From an uncultured Prevotella sp. (GTDB lineage Bacteria; Bacteroidota; Bacteroidia; Bacteroidales; Bacteroidaceae): DNA of 53,999 nucleotides. The notes beneath the pieces were generated by a model. That model was not told where the DNA came from, did not search any database, and saw only the letters and a program-made list of their open reading frames with translations. The position numbers were made by a program, and so were the translations under genes. The first letter of the stretch is position 1; the number at the start of each line of letters is the position of its first letter. Below, one piece after another: positions 28,101 through 36,452 of the stretch. The stretch spans positions 1-53,999 of the forward strand of contig ONHE01000045.1 in assembly GCA_900317545.1 (NCBI GenBank). The letters run 5' to 3'.

Positions 28101-28332
28101 CTATGAGATCCTCGGACGTGACAACGGAAGCTATCTGAAGATCCGCAACATCTCCTTAGGCTATACCTTCCCGAAGCGCTGGATCGGCCAGATCGGCATC
28201 ACCAACCTGCGTCTCTACGCACAATGCACCAATCCCGGATTTGTCTTCTGCAACGTCGACTATGCCGATCCGGACACTTACTCAAGCTCATTCAACAGGG
28301 GATTTACCTTCGGAGTCAATTTATCTTTCTAA
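25147..28332 (+). CDS. SusC/RagA-like TonB-dependent transporter without STN domain (locus 3)
   Basis: Outer-membrane TonB-dependent importer of 1061 residues. The signal peptide ends near LGAFAQ; the mature protein starts at once with the carboxypeptidase-regulatory-like domain (SKVSGTVVDATGAPIIGASV), then LDEIVVVGYGVQKK, a plug with DASATAIYGSRGANDVVLVT, and a barrel ending FTFGVNLSF. There is no STN domain, in agreement with the absence of a sigma/FecR pair, so this locus must be regulated otherwise. A later Met (residue 15) could also start the signal peptide. It has its own promoter and is followed 20 bp later by susD. The barrel resembles the large general SusC group often tied to glycans, but no glycan enzyme is adjacent. 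Confidence 0.95.
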   Translation: MKHGSSTYLASHRSMPRRLALLLCFVVCSLGAFAQSKVSGTVVDATGAPIIGASVVIKGSSGGAVTDMDGRWTVDKVPAGSTLVISYVGFKTQEIPVNGRSSIDVKLQEDNQSLDEIVVVGYGVQKKSDVTGAMISVDAKKLTERPVSNVFDAMQGKAAGVDIRTSDRPGEMGDVYIRGMRSLSASSSPLYVVDGVPLNTTVGTTFEENLDAVSGRYGALESLNPQDIESVEILKDASATAIYGSRGANDVVLVTTKKGSQGRFQVNYSGSVTVQDLVERTKYFSAGDYITWRRWAYYYRDPVNNPRGDQPTVEKDKVYFNGDNDPYTWANIMKGWAGGTWDGSKVETTDWADFVTRTGVATEHTVSASGGTEKANTYVSFGWLDNVGVIKGQDYNRYTGKVSADLKPFKWLSIGASVNATYSLQNYGMSNDGGTTSGDRNALSASRRNLPFTVPYDNDGNIIEYPGADSKIKTVIGEWDKSVDERKTFRALGSFYAQVNIGEIWKPLKGLNYKVNFGPDFRYFRYGVFNDATSVNREGVNYAKLTKNTDFSWTLDNMLFYNRTFGRHAVGVTLLQTATDYNFETSSMSAQGIPIPESLWNALTTTNVSALTSWNSGLTEKSLESYMARVNYTFNDRYMLTASVRWDGASQLAQGHKWSAFPSFALGWRMDQEEFMKNVHWISQLKLRLGYGVTGNAAISPYQTKARIASLFYPFGSASTAGYTAYEGLLGSAGKLAMANQNLGWEKTRQWNLGVDFSFFNGRISGVFDIYTSRTTDLLMQQSIPAMTGYMTTYNNVGKTKNFGYDLTLNFVPVQTRDFEWTIGVNAAYAKNEITELANGKEDDIVNGWFIGESIGAIYDYVSDGIWQENDAEEMAKFNANGNKFQVGMVKPKDLNGDHKIDATNDRAIVGHTVPRWTVGLNTNLSWRSWDFAIQLYGRMDYTYTGGNPWVGGRYNVRAYNYYNENNKTATYNKPIFDEGGGDVYYEILGRDNGSYLKIRNISLGYTFPKRWIGQIGITNLRLYAQCTNPGFVFCNVDYADPDTYSSSFNRGFTFGVNLSF

Positions 28333-28352
28333 CAATCTAACCGAGAAAAACT

Positions 28353-30353
28353 ATGAAATGGATATATAATAAAAAGTGGACAGGTGTGATGGCCGGTGCC
28401 GTGTTGCTGTCAGCGGCCTCCTCCTGCAGCGATTCGTTCCTCAAAGAGAATCTTACGACAGAGCGGAACACTGAATATTTCAACACCAACAAGGGGCTGG
28501 AGGAACTGGAGCAGGGGCTCTACTACGGGCTGCGATGGCAGTACGCTTTCGAGTGGGGATTCACCATGTACAACTATGGGACTGATGAGTACATCTGTGG
28601 ATCCGACGGTTCAAACACCATGTGGAACAGCTATGTGCCCAACTTGGGCTCCGCGATCACGACGATCAACATCAACACCACCAACGCATATGATCTCTGG
28701 AACAGCATGTACACGGCAATCAACAATGCGAACCTGATGCTTGAGAAGTTGGAAAAATATACCGGGACGAAGAAAAGCGAGCTTTCGGGCGTGGCCCATT
28801 TCATACGCGGCTACGACTATTTCAAGCTTGTCTGCCAGTATGGAGGCGTTCCGATCAAGCTGAAGACCTCATCCACTGTCGAGAGAGAGTTCACGAGGGC
28901 CACTCCGAAGGAAGTGTGCGAGCAGATCATCACAGATCTCACGGCCGCCTACGGCGAACTTCCGGCTTCAGACAACACACCGGGCAAGCTGACCAAAAGT
29001 GCCGCCGCCCACTTCCTGGCCAAGGCTTATCTATGGCGGGCCAGTGAATTGAACGACTCCTGGAACGCCGACACCAAGGCCGCCGATCTTGATCAGGTCA
29101 TCAAATATGCGGGCGAAGTGATCGCCGCACATCCGCTGGCAGCCAACTATTCGGATCTCTGGAACTACACGAAGGTCGACGGGGACAATGAGAAACTGCC
29201 CGAGATCGTGCTCTCCGCGCAGTTTACGAACATCGCATCCACCAGTCCTACCTACGGCAATGACTTCCATCTCTACTTCATAGCCATCTACCGCGACCTC
29301 ACGGGCATGAGCCGCGACATCGCGGGAGGGCGTGAGTATTGCCGCCTCCGCACCACTTACTACACCTATAACGTGTTTGACCACCTGAACGATTCGCGAC
29401 TGTGGAAGTCGTACCGCACCAAACTCAACTGTACGAAGACCGCTTCTTCCGGCGGGCAGAACTATGTGCCGGGCGACCGTGGCGTAGAGTTTATCCTCAA
29501 CAGACCGGGCGACACGCGCTTCAGCGCCGTTCTGACGAAGGACACATGGAAGGACGGCGAGACCGGCAAGGCCGTGCCCAACGTCTTCTGTCTCTATCCG
29601 GCCGGCTCCAAGGAGGGTGACAACATCATGGAGAGCGATACCTGGATGAAATACTATGCCTGCAATTCGAAATATCTGGATGGCAGCCGTCCCACCGTTT
29701 CATGGGAGAAAGGCTATCGCGACGGCATTCTGGCGCGCTCTGCCGAGGACTACTTCTTCATCGCCGAAGCCTATATCCGCAAGGGCGACTATGCCCGCGC
29801 GACCCAGTATCTGAATACGATCCGTCAGCGTGGGGCATGGAAGGCCGGCGAAGACCGTGAAGGTCACGTGGACGGTGGCGCCGCCTGGAAGGAAGGCTCG
29901 GAAGGCTGGAGTGTGTTCGGCGAGGTTGCCGGGAAGGGAACTTACTGTAACCGCAGCACCTACTATGAGAGCAACAACGTGCCCATGGGGAGCCTTAATG
30001 CGAATGCGTCCGACCTCACCGTGAACGACATTTCAACGGTGAGCAGCCTGCCCGCCGAAGATCAGGCCGTCGTGAAGAAATTAGGTCTGACAAAGACTTA
30101 TGACGTGGCGATGTGCTTCCTGCTCAATGAGAAGACGCGTGAGATGAGCGGAGAGCTGCTCCGCTGGGAAGACTTGGCACGTACGAAGACCTTGGTGAGC
30201 CGTGCCAAGGCATTCAACAAGGATGCGGCTCCCAACATTGACGAGCACCATTATCTGCGTCCGATCCCGCAAACCTATTTGGATATCATCCAGAAAGACG
30301 GTCACGCGCTGACCAAGGAGGAGAAGACAGCCATGCAGAACCCGGGTTATTGA
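28353..30353 (+). CDS. SusD/RagB-like outer-membrane lipoprotein (locus 3)
   Basis: Substrate-binding lipoprotein of 666 residues, larger than the other four SusD proteins here (476-539). The signal ends LSAASSC, followed by SDSFLKENLTTERNTEYF. The helical core has GVAHFIRGYDYFKLVCQYGG and LTKSAAAHFLAKAYLWRASE, and the C-terminus has the standard motif EKTREMSGELLRWEDLARTK. It ends just before a perfect hairpin that separates it from the convergent M3 peptidase gene. Locus 3 comprises only this pair. Confidence 0.95.
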   Translation: MKWIYNKKWTGVMAGAVLLSAASSCSDSFLKENLTTERNTEYFNTNKGLEELEQGLYYGLRWQYAFEWGFTMYNYGTDEYICGSDGSNTMWNSYVPNLGSAITTININTTNAYDLWNSMYTAINNANLMLEKLEKYTGTKKSELSGVAHFIRGYDYFKLVCQYGGVPIKLKTSSTVEREFTRATPKEVCEQIITDLTAAYGELPASDNTPGKLTKSAAAHFLAKAYLWRASELNDSWNADTKAADLDQVIKYAGEVIAAHPLAANYSDLWNYTKVDGDNEKLPEIVLSAQFTNIASTSPTYGNDFHLYFIAIYRDLTGMSRDIAGGREYCRLRTTYYTYNVFDHLNDSRLWKSYRTKLNCTKTASSGGQNYVPGDRGVEFILNRPGDTRFSAVLTKDTWKDGETGKAVPNVFCLYPAGSKEGDNIMESDTWMKYYACNSKYLDGSRPTVSWEKGYRDGILARSAEDYFFIAEAYIRKGDYARATQYLNTIRQRGAWKAGEDREGHVDGGAAWKEGSEGWSVFGEVAGKGTYCNRSTYYESNNVPMGSLNANASDLTVNDISTVSSLPAEDQAVVKKLGLTKTYDVAMCFLLNEKTREMSGELLRWEDLARTKTLVSRAKAFNKDAAPNIDEHHYLRPIPQTYLDIIQKDGHALTKEEKTAMQNPGY

Positions 30354-30386
30354 TGGCCTTGCATCGTGTTTTGACCCATAAGGAAA

Positions 30387-30415
30387 CGAGGGCAGCACCG
30401 TCGGTGCTGCCCTCG
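30387..30415. terminator. Perfect 13-bp hairpin between convergent genes
   Basis: CGAGGGCAGCACC (30387-30399) and GGTGCTGCCCTCG (30403-30415) pair perfectly around a GTC loop. The hairpin sits between the SusD stop and the M3 peptidase stop, and the minus-strand side is followed by TTTCC. It probably terminates both transcripts. Confidence 0.85.
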
Positions 30416-30477
30416 TCGTTGGCTGTCATCCGTGCTGCGGATGGCGCAGGGGCTGTCCGGGCCTGCCCTGTCTGCGG

Positions 30478-32622
30478 TCAGAGGCCGCGGGCCTTGAGCA
30501 GGGCGGAGGCGTCGGGGGACGCGAGTCCGGTGAAGTCGCTGAAGCTCTTCATCAGGTCGACGGTGTTTCCGCGGCTCAGGATCTTGTCGCGCAGGGCCTG
30601 CCCGACCTCTGGTCTGAGAGCGCCGCGGCGTGCGAATGTCTCGGCCACATTGTCGGCCAGCACCTCGGTCCACAGATAGCTGTAGTAGCCGGCTGCATAG
30701 CCTCCGCCGAAGACATGGTTGAAGTAGGAGGTCGAATAGCGTGGCGGGATCTGGCTGTCAAGCAGTCCTACGGCCTCCAGTGCACTGCGCTCGAAGGCGG
30801 CCGCGCCGTCAGCGGCGGGCACTCGGTCGGCAGGCAGCATGTGCCAGGCTAAGTCCAAGCAGGTGGCGGCAAGGTTTTCGCCGAGCGAATAGGCCGGCTG
30901 GAAGTTGATCGAACCGAGCATCTTCTCCTTCAGGTCTTCAGGCATGGGCGCTCCGGTCACGGTGTGGCGGGCATAATGGTTGAAGATCTCGGGGATGGTG
31001 GCGAACGACTCGTTGAACTGGGAGGGCATCTCCACGAAGTCGCGGGCTACGGCGGTGCCGCTCAGCGTGTTGTAGTTGCAGTTGGAAAGCAGGCCGTGCA
31101 GGGCGTGCCCGAACTCATGGAACATGGTCGAGACCTCGTCCCAGGTGAGCAGGGTGGGCTGTCCTTCGGGTGCCTTGGCGGAGTTGCAGACATTGTAGAT
31201 GACCGGCTGCTGGCCGCGCAGGCGGCTTTGCTTGGCGAAAGAGCTCATCCATGCCCCTCCGCGCTTGGTCGGACGGCGGAAGTAGTCGGTGTAGAAGAGG
31301 GCCATGGAGCGGCCGTCCTTGTCGAAGACCTCATAGACTTTCACGTCAGGGTGATAGGTGGGGATGTCGGTGCGTGGCCTGAACGTGAGGCCGTAGGCAC
31401 GCTGGGCGGCATAGAAGACGCCGTTGATGAGCACGCTGTCGATGTTGAAATAAGGCTTCACGTCGTTCTCCGAGAAGCTGAACTGTTCCTTTTTCATCTT
31501 GGCCGAGTAATAGAACCGGTCGTAGGGTTGCAGCTTGAAGTCGGGGCCCATGGTCTTTCGGGCATAGGCTTCGATGGCCTGTGTCTCGGCCTGCGCCTTG
31601 GGCTGGTATTCGGCGATGAGCTTTTTGAGGAAGTCGTATACGTTTTCGGGTGTCTTGGCGATGGTCTTCTCCAAGGAGTAGGCGGCATAGTTGGGATAGC
31701 CCATGAGGGTTGCTTTCTCTGCCCGAAGACGCGCGATCTCGGTCACGATGGGGAATGTGTTGTATTTTCCGGTGCCGTCCGCGCGGTGGATGGATGCCTC
31801 ATAGACGCGGCGGCGCAGGTCTCTGTTGTCGAGATTGGCAAGGATCGGCTGCTGCGTGGTGTTGACGATGACGATGCAGAAGGGTGCCTTTCCGCCCCTG
31901 CTCTCGGCGTCTTTGCGGCACTGGGCGATGTCGGCCTCGCTGAGTCCGGCCAGTTCGTCCTGGCTGTTGACCCATACCACGGCGTTGTTAGTGGCCTCGG
32001 GCAGCATGTTGCCCCATTCTTGCTGCAGGGCTGAGATGCGCTTGTTGATGGCTTCCATGCGTGCCTTGTTGGCGGGGGAGAGCAGTGCGCCCGAGCGTAC
32101 GAAGCCCTTATAGACTTCTTCGAGCAGTTTTCGGTCTTCGCCCTGCAGCTTGTCGTGCTCGTGGTCATAGACATATTTGACGCGCTGGAAGAGCTTCTGG
32201 TTGAACGAGATTTCGTTTTCGAGGTCGGTGAGTTGCGGCATGATCGCCTTCTGCGTGGCTGCTATCTCGGGCGTCTTGTGGGCCCCTGTGAGTCCGAAGA
32301 AGATGCTTGAGGTGCGGTCGAGGAGCAGTCCGCTTTTCTCGTAGGCGAGGATCGTGTTGGCGAAGGTGGGCTTCTGCGGGTTGTTGACGATGCGCGCGAT
32401 CTCGGCTCTTTGCTGTCGGATGCCTTCCTCGAGGGCCGGTTGATAGTCGGCGGAGGTGATCTTGCTGAAGTCGGGAGCAGCGTAGAGCAGTCGGCTCGGC
32501 TGCAACAAGGGGTTGGCGGACAGCGGCTGTCCCGGGGGCACGGCGGCCATGCCGCTCATCAGGGTGGTTGCGAAACCTGCAGTCATGAGGGTCTTCTTCA
32601 TTTGTAGGTTGATTTTCTTCAT
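30478..32622 (-). CDS. Secreted M3-family oligopeptidase (dipeptidyl carboxypeptidase-like)
   Basis: Zinc oligopeptidase of 714 residues that would trim short peptides. The M3 catalytic motif HEFGH is at 502-506, and the third ligand Glu is in SGTAVARDFVEMPSQF (Glu530). The N-terminal helical domain starts around residue 45 (DFSKITSADYQPALEEGIRQ), as in Dcp and oligopeptidase A. Unlike the cytoplasmic E. coli enzymes, a signal peptide (about 1-26, LMTAGFATTLMSGMAA) predicts export to the periplasm. Transcribed alone from a promoter at 32693-32662, convergent with locus 3. A 356-residue open frame on the opposite strand is only a codon-bias shadow. Confidence 0.95.
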   Translation of the reverse strand: MKKINLQMKKTLMTAGFATTLMSGMAAVPPGQPLSANPLLQPSRLLYAAPDFSKITSADYQPALEEGIRQQRAEIARIVNNPQKPTFANTILAYEKSGLLLDRTSSIFFGLTGAHKTPEIAATQKAIMPQLTDLENEISFNQKLFQRVKYVYDHEHDKLQGEDRKLLEEVYKGFVRSGALLSPANKARMEAINKRISALQQEWGNMLPEATNNAVVWVNSQDELAGLSEADIAQCRKDAESRGGKAPFCIVIVNTTQQPILANLDNRDLRRRVYEASIHRADGTGKYNTFPIVTEIARLRAEKATLMGYPNYAAYSLEKTIAKTPENVYDFLKKLIAEYQPKAQAETQAIEAYARKTMGPDFKLQPYDRFYYSAKMKKEQFSFSENDVKPYFNIDSVLINGVFYAAQRAYGLTFRPRTDIPTYHPDVKVYEVFDKDGRSMALFYTDYFRRPTKRGGAWMSSFAKQSRLRGQQPVIYNVCNSAKAPEGQPTLLTWDEVSTMFHEFGHALHGLLSNCNYNTLSGTAVARDFVEMPSQFNESFATIPEIFNHYARHTVTGAPMPEDLKEKMLGSINFQPAYSLGENLAATCLDLAWHMLPADRVPAADGAAAFERSALEAVGLLDSQIPPRYSTSYFNHVFGGGYAAGYYSYLWTEVLADNVAETFARRGALRPEVGQALRDKILSRGNTVDLMKSFSDFTGLASPDASALLKARGL

Positions 32623-32661
32623 AGTGTGGTAACTTGGTTATCCGATATTATTTTTTGGCCG

Positions 32662-32693
32662 TAAAGATAGGAAAAAAGGCTTGTATCAGCAAA
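32662..32693 (-). promoter_or_regulatory. Promoter of the M3 peptidase gene
   Basis: Read on the minus strand, TTTG (32693-32690) and TATCTTTA (32669-32662) are 20 bp apart; only the last base differs from TAnnTTTG. Transcription would start near 32655, leaving about 33 nt of leader before the ATG at 32622. Confidence 0.65.
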
Positions 32694-32730
32694 ACATGGT
32701 GGTTAAAAAAACTTTTCAGCCTAAATCAGG

Positions 32731-32806
32731 AAAGGACAGAAGGGAGACGCGGTCTGTGCGCATTCGGTCTGCGTCCCCCTTGTCTTTGTCTCCCTCTTGT
32801 CCCTTT
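32731..32806. terminator. Long inverted repeat, possible terminator of locus 4
   Basis: AAAGGACAGAAGGGAGAC (32731-32748) pairs with GTCTCCCTCTTGTCCCTTT (32788-32806) apart from small mismatches, around a 39-nt loop. It starts 48 bp after the stop of the locus 4 thioredoxin gene (minus strand). The large loop makes a classical terminator uncertain; a mobile-repeat origin is an alternative. Confidence 0.45.
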
Positions 32807-32853
32807 AGAGTTCTCTTTCTGATGCAGATGGTTCCAAGGAATCCGGAAAAGGA

Positions 32854-34047
32854 TCACTTCGTCGGCTTGTTTTGCCTGTGCGGTTTCATCTTCAGTTTAG
32901 GTGAGCGCATGGTGTAAGTCTTGTTTCCAAAAAACGGCTGGCTTGTTATCAGATCTGACACGGCAGTTTGGAGGCTCTTGTCCGCTGACAGTTGCTCGAT
33001 CATTGATGCATAGAGCTGGTGCACGCTGCCGTCTTTGCGGTCGGGCCAGTTGTAGGCTAAGTATCGGGCATAGGCTAAGCATTTGAGCTTCCATGCGGGT
33101 AGGGCATCCTTGAGCGTATAACTTGCTCTGTTCACCATGAACTTCAGGCGCTCCATCACTTCGGTCTTGTCGGCGGTTGAGTCTGCTAAATAGCGGTCGA
33201 TGATGCTTTCTGCTGCGTCGAACTGCGACTCATTGACGGCTCTTTCTGCCCTTATCATGTCGAGATTGACCTGCTTTCCCTTGAAGTTGCACAGGCTCTC
33301 GATGTCGCTGATCTTGCCGTATTTTGTTTCAGCAAACAGCTTAGCGTCCACTTCCTGCTGCGAGTAGCGGCGGCAATAGTCTGCATAGTGGGCCGAAACT
33401 TCCTTCAGATAAGGCGTGATACCGTTGACCGAGGTCACGAAGGTGCGCCATACGTCCGGATCATGCAATGTGTGCCCCGCAGCCGTAAGCTGGTCGAAGG
33501 CCTGTGTGACGGCTTCCCGCTTGTAGATGGATTTCATGTAGGCAATGTAATGGAGCAGAAAATCCTTTTGCCGGTTGCCGCGGGCATATCCATCGATCAG
33601 GTAGTCCGAGCGTCTCTCTGGATCCAGGGCGCTCCTTCCGGTGTCGAGAAACGTTTCCGCAGACTGTGTGCTCGAACTTCTGTGAACCACCTTCTGCGAC
33701 ACGGGATCTATGAAGCAATAGGTGGGATAGACATGCACTTCACATTTGTTGGCTAAGGCTACGCCCTCCCCGTGTTCTGCATCGATCTGCACGCAGATGA
33801 AGTGCTCGTTATAAAACAGGCCCACATCGGGGAGCGTAAAAATGTTCTCGGCCATGTTGAGGCATGGTCCGCACCATTCGGTATAGAAGTCAACAAAGAC
33901 AAGCTTGTGCTGATCTGCGGCTTTGCGGATCACTTCGCTCCAGGTTCCTTTCTCGAATCGGATGCCGTAATTGCCGCCGAAGACTGGGGAGGACAGCGAG
34001 GTCAGGACAATAGTCAGAACCTGCAGGAGTTGTTTGTAGCGTTTCAT
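32854..34047 (-). CDS. Exported thioredoxin-family protein with C-terminal helical region (locus 4)
   Basis: A 397-residue secreted protein with signal peptide (MKRYKQLLQVLTIVLTSLSS), a thioredoxin-like domain with DFYTEWCGPCLNMAENIF (WCGPC at 58-62), and about 260 residues of mainly helical sequence with no family I recognise. The layout matches the second thioredoxin of locus 1 (8885-9976), not the TlpA proteins of loci 2 and 5. The ATG at 34047 lies one base beyond the stop of the PKD-like gene; an in-frame TTG at 34056 would overlap that gene. It is the last gene of the locus 4 operon and probably reduces disulfides in the periplasm. Confidence 0.92.
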   Translation of the reverse strand: MKRYKQLLQVLTIVLTSLSSPVFGGNYGIRFEKGTWSEVIRKAADQHKLVFVDFYTEWCGPCLNMAENIFTLPDVGLFYNEHFICVQIDAEHGEGVALANKCEVHVYPTYCFIDPVSQKVVHRSSSTQSAETFLDTGRSALDPERRSDYLIDGYARGNRQKDFLLHYIAYMKSIYKREAVTQAFDQLTAAGHTLHDPDVWRTFVTSVNGITPYLKEVSAHYADYCRRYSQQEVDAKLFAETKYGKISDIESLCNFKGKQVNLDMIRAERAVNESQFDAAESIIDRYLADSTADKTEVMERLKFMVNRASYTLKDALPAWKLKCLAYARYLAYNWPDRKDGSVHQLYASMIEQLSADKSLQTAVSDLITSQPFFGNKTYTMRSPKLKMKPHRQNKPTK

Positions 34048-34048
34048 G

Positions 34049-35656
34049 TCAGTCAACCATAAATTCGTCGTTGCGGGCGAAGGTACGATACTTGTATATA
34101 ACCAATGGGTTTGCGCCGCAGACAGCAGTGTGCTTCTTCAGGATGGAGGGATTTGCGCCTTCGAGACTGATCTCGATGATGTCTCCCTTGAGCTCGCTGC
34201 CTTTGCCGTCTTCGTCATTTCCGTATCTTGAAACGGCCACGAGCATCTTTTTCTCGTTGCGGTGCAGGCAGATGTCTGTGATGACTGCGTCGTCGCCGTA
34301 GCCCAAGTCGGCGAGTGACATGATCTTGTCCGACTCTGCCGGCTGTATGCCTGAAGTTACATTGAGGATGTTGTACTTGTAGATCCCTTTTGTCGTATTG
34401 AAATAGACGTAGGGCGTATTGCGCAGCATGAAGAACCGGCTCGTCGGCTGTGCAACAGCAGCATCGACAGCAGCGATTGTATTTTCCTCCTCCGAAGTGT
34501 CGAATGTTGCAAACTTGACCTGGCCGTTGTTTTCGATCGCCGAGAAGCAGAAACCTACCTGATAGGTATCACTTCCGTAAAACGCCTTATAACCCGGGAA
34601 TGACGAATTGGGATCAATGTCGGTCAGATCTCCGGAATCAAAAGCATAGAATTTGCCCTGCCGCTCGTCGAAGACACATTGCGTGTAGGTGCAATCCCAT
34701 CCGGCATTCATATTCTTACCTTTGCTAGGAGTCGGCGTCCGGCCTGTTTCGAACATCATGGGTGAGAACTTACAGTTTTGCTCCTCGCTTCCTTTAAAGT
34801 TCGAATAACGAATCTCGGGTGTCCACGAGCGTTCATAGAATATGACATAGATTCCCCCGCCTGCGATCAGATATACAGATTCGTCGTTGAAGATGGATCC
34901 ATAAGGTGTCCGTCTCCATTGTGTCACGATGCTGTTAATATGTTCGGGGACGTAAGAGGAGTAGTCGGGGACGGGATAAAGTTCGCCGTGTTCAAGCAAG
35001 AATTCTTTGTCGATCTTTCCCTTGTTTTCAAGTGTGATGTTGCTAAGTTGTATGAGTCCTTGGTCGCAGATGATCTTGATGCCCCGGCCACCGTATTTTT
35101 TGACGAAAGAAGCGGAGCCGTCCACGTAGGTTTGATACAGTTGGCGCGGATGAGTGCCTAACGGTTCGTCGTTGTTTTTATTATAGAACATCGGCGAGAA
35201 CTCTGCATCCTGCTTGTCCAATCTCAGATAGGACAAGTCTGCCAATCCGTCCTGGGTGCTCACAACCAGAATGCCGTCGGCCGAGGTCGAATAGTTGACG
35301 ACGAGCTTGGTCGTGAAGAATGTTTTCACCTGAGTTTCCTTGTCGGTCACGGTATAGAGCAAGGTGTAGCTTCCTTGAGAATTTGAGACCTCATAATTCA
35401 GGTCTTTTTCCGTTGAGATCACTTTGTTTCCGATCTTCCATTCGTATTCGTACAATGACAGATCTTTGCCTCCTATGGATCCTTCCAAATCGGGCTTGAT
35501 GCTCAATGTTTCAAATTGGTCAATCTCGACAGCTTCCGGAATGCCGTTCACCGTCACCTCGTTGACGTCGTGATAGTCATAGTTGCCTTTGTCATCATAG
35601 CATCCGGCCAGTGCCATGACAATGGCCAGTGCTGCAATATATCTGATTGTTTTCAT
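34049..35656 (-). CDS. PKD-like family lipoprotein (locus 4)
   Basis: Lipoprotein of 535 residues, signal ending ALAGC and followed by YDDKGNYDYHDVNEVTVNGI. Beta-rich N-terminal half with PKD-like features (YEYEWKIGNKVISTEKDL, GSYTLLYTVTDKETQVKTFF), then a longer C-terminal half with repeated short beta strands. It is a paralogue of the genes at 21591 and 49252, each placed between a DUF4843-type gene and a thioredoxin gene. The role is unproven; a surface-exposed accessory of the SusCD transporter is the best inference. No catalytic motif was found. Confidence 0.82.
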   Translation of the reverse strand: MKTIRYIAALAIVMALAGCYDDKGNYDYHDVNEVTVNGIPEAVEIDQFETLSIKPDLEGSIGGKDLSLYEYEWKIGNKVISTEKDLNYEVSNSQGSYTLLYTVTDKETQVKTFFTTKLVVNYSTSADGILVVSTQDGLADLSYLRLDKQDAEFSPMFYNKNNDEPLGTHPRQLYQTYVDGSASFVKKYGGRGIKIICDQGLIQLSNITLENKGKIDKEFLLEHGELYPVPDYSSYVPEHINSIVTQWRRTPYGSIFNDESVYLIAGGGIYVIFYERSWTPEIRYSNFKGSEEQNCKFSPMMFETGRTPTPSKGKNMNAGWDCTYTQCVFDERQGKFYAFDSGDLTDIDPNSSFPGYKAFYGSDTYQVGFCFSAIENNGQVKFATFDTSEEENTIAAVDAAVAQPTSRFFMLRNTPYVYFNTTKGIYKYNILNVTSGIQPAESDKIMSLADLGYGDDAVITDICLHRNEKKMLVAVSRYGNDEDGKGSELKGDIIEISLEGANPSILKKHTAVCGANPLVIYKYRTFARNDEFMVD

Positions 35657-35682
35657 AAGTGGTCTTGTTTTTCGATTGCTGA

Positions 35683-36441
35683 TTAAATGTCAATAAGGTT
35701 GTCAAATCCCACTCGCTTGCCGGTCTCCTCGTCTATGACGACATTGTCCTCCAAGTATGCCTTCAGGGCATTGATATATCGGCTGGCAGCATTGAGAATG
35801 TCGACCTTGCTGTAGAACTCTTCCGTATTGAACATTAAGAGTATCTTGTATTTCTGTGGATGATAGTAGCCCAGCGCATAGACGCTCCACCAGCTCGGCT
35901 GGTCCACGTAATTATTCATCGAGATCTTGAACTCCCATCCGTTCCGGGGGCCAAGTTTCAATTCGTCAGACTCTATCAGTCGCAGGATGATGGATTTGCG
36001 CTCTTTCTTCGTGAACGATGAACTCAAGTGGGAACGGAGCAGGGTAATGGTCAGCGTATCAGACCAAGTTCCGGCATGGAAGACATAAGAGTCTTGCAAA
36101 GGCAGATAATCTTCATTGATCTTAGCGGTCGTCTGTCCTTTCACTACGATTCCTTCCTGTACGACTTCCACGCGATAATGCTTGTCGGCTGACAGCTGAT
36201 CGCCCAGCACGAGGACAGGAATCTTCACATCATACGACTTGGTTTCGTCGGGCAGCAGTCCCATTGACACTGTCAACGAGTCACGCACGATCAGTCTCTT
36301 TGCGGCATAATTGGGGTCCTGATACAAGTATTCGAAATAGATTCTTTCTCCTTCTGAATACGGGACATCGATGTCTTCCGAACATGATACCGCCAGAAAG
36401 CATGAGGCAAATGCCCATAGTATAATCCGTATATTTTTCAT
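35683..36441 (-). CDS. DUF4843-type lipoprotein (locus 4)
   Basis: Lipoprotein of 252 residues with signal ending LAVSC and then SEDIDVPYSEGERIYFEYLY, which shows the acidic post-Cys stretch and the early IYF strand of the family. Central strand KRLIVRDSLTVSMGLLPDE, then DTLTITLLRSHLSSSF and the late SVYALGYYHPQKYKILLMFN, which parallels the WNVNMDYYLGYFTQLKMQIY of locus 5. It lies 11 bp after susD and 26 bp before the PKD-like gene. Function unknown; presumed surface accessory of the transporter. Confidence 0.85.
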   Translation of the reverse strand: MKNIRIILWAFASCFLAVSCSEDIDVPYSEGERIYFEYLYQDPNYAAKRLIVRDSLTVSMGLLPDETKSYDVKIPVLVLGDQLSADKHYRVEVVQEGIVVKGQTTAKINEDYLPLQDSYVFHAGTWSDTLTITLLRSHLSSSFTKKERKSIILRLIESDELKLGPRNGWEFKISMNNYVDQPSWWSVYALGYYHPQKYKILLMFNTEEFYSKVDILNAASRYINALKAYLEDNVVIDEETGKRVGFDNLIDI

Positions 36442-36452
36442 ATGCTCATTTG

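Noticed and set aside
30964-32034. 356-residue open frame on the plus strand
   Set aside because: It lies fully antisense to the M3 peptidase gene, and its sequence is low in complexity (many V, G, D, L) with no domain or signal. It is a shadow of codon bias.
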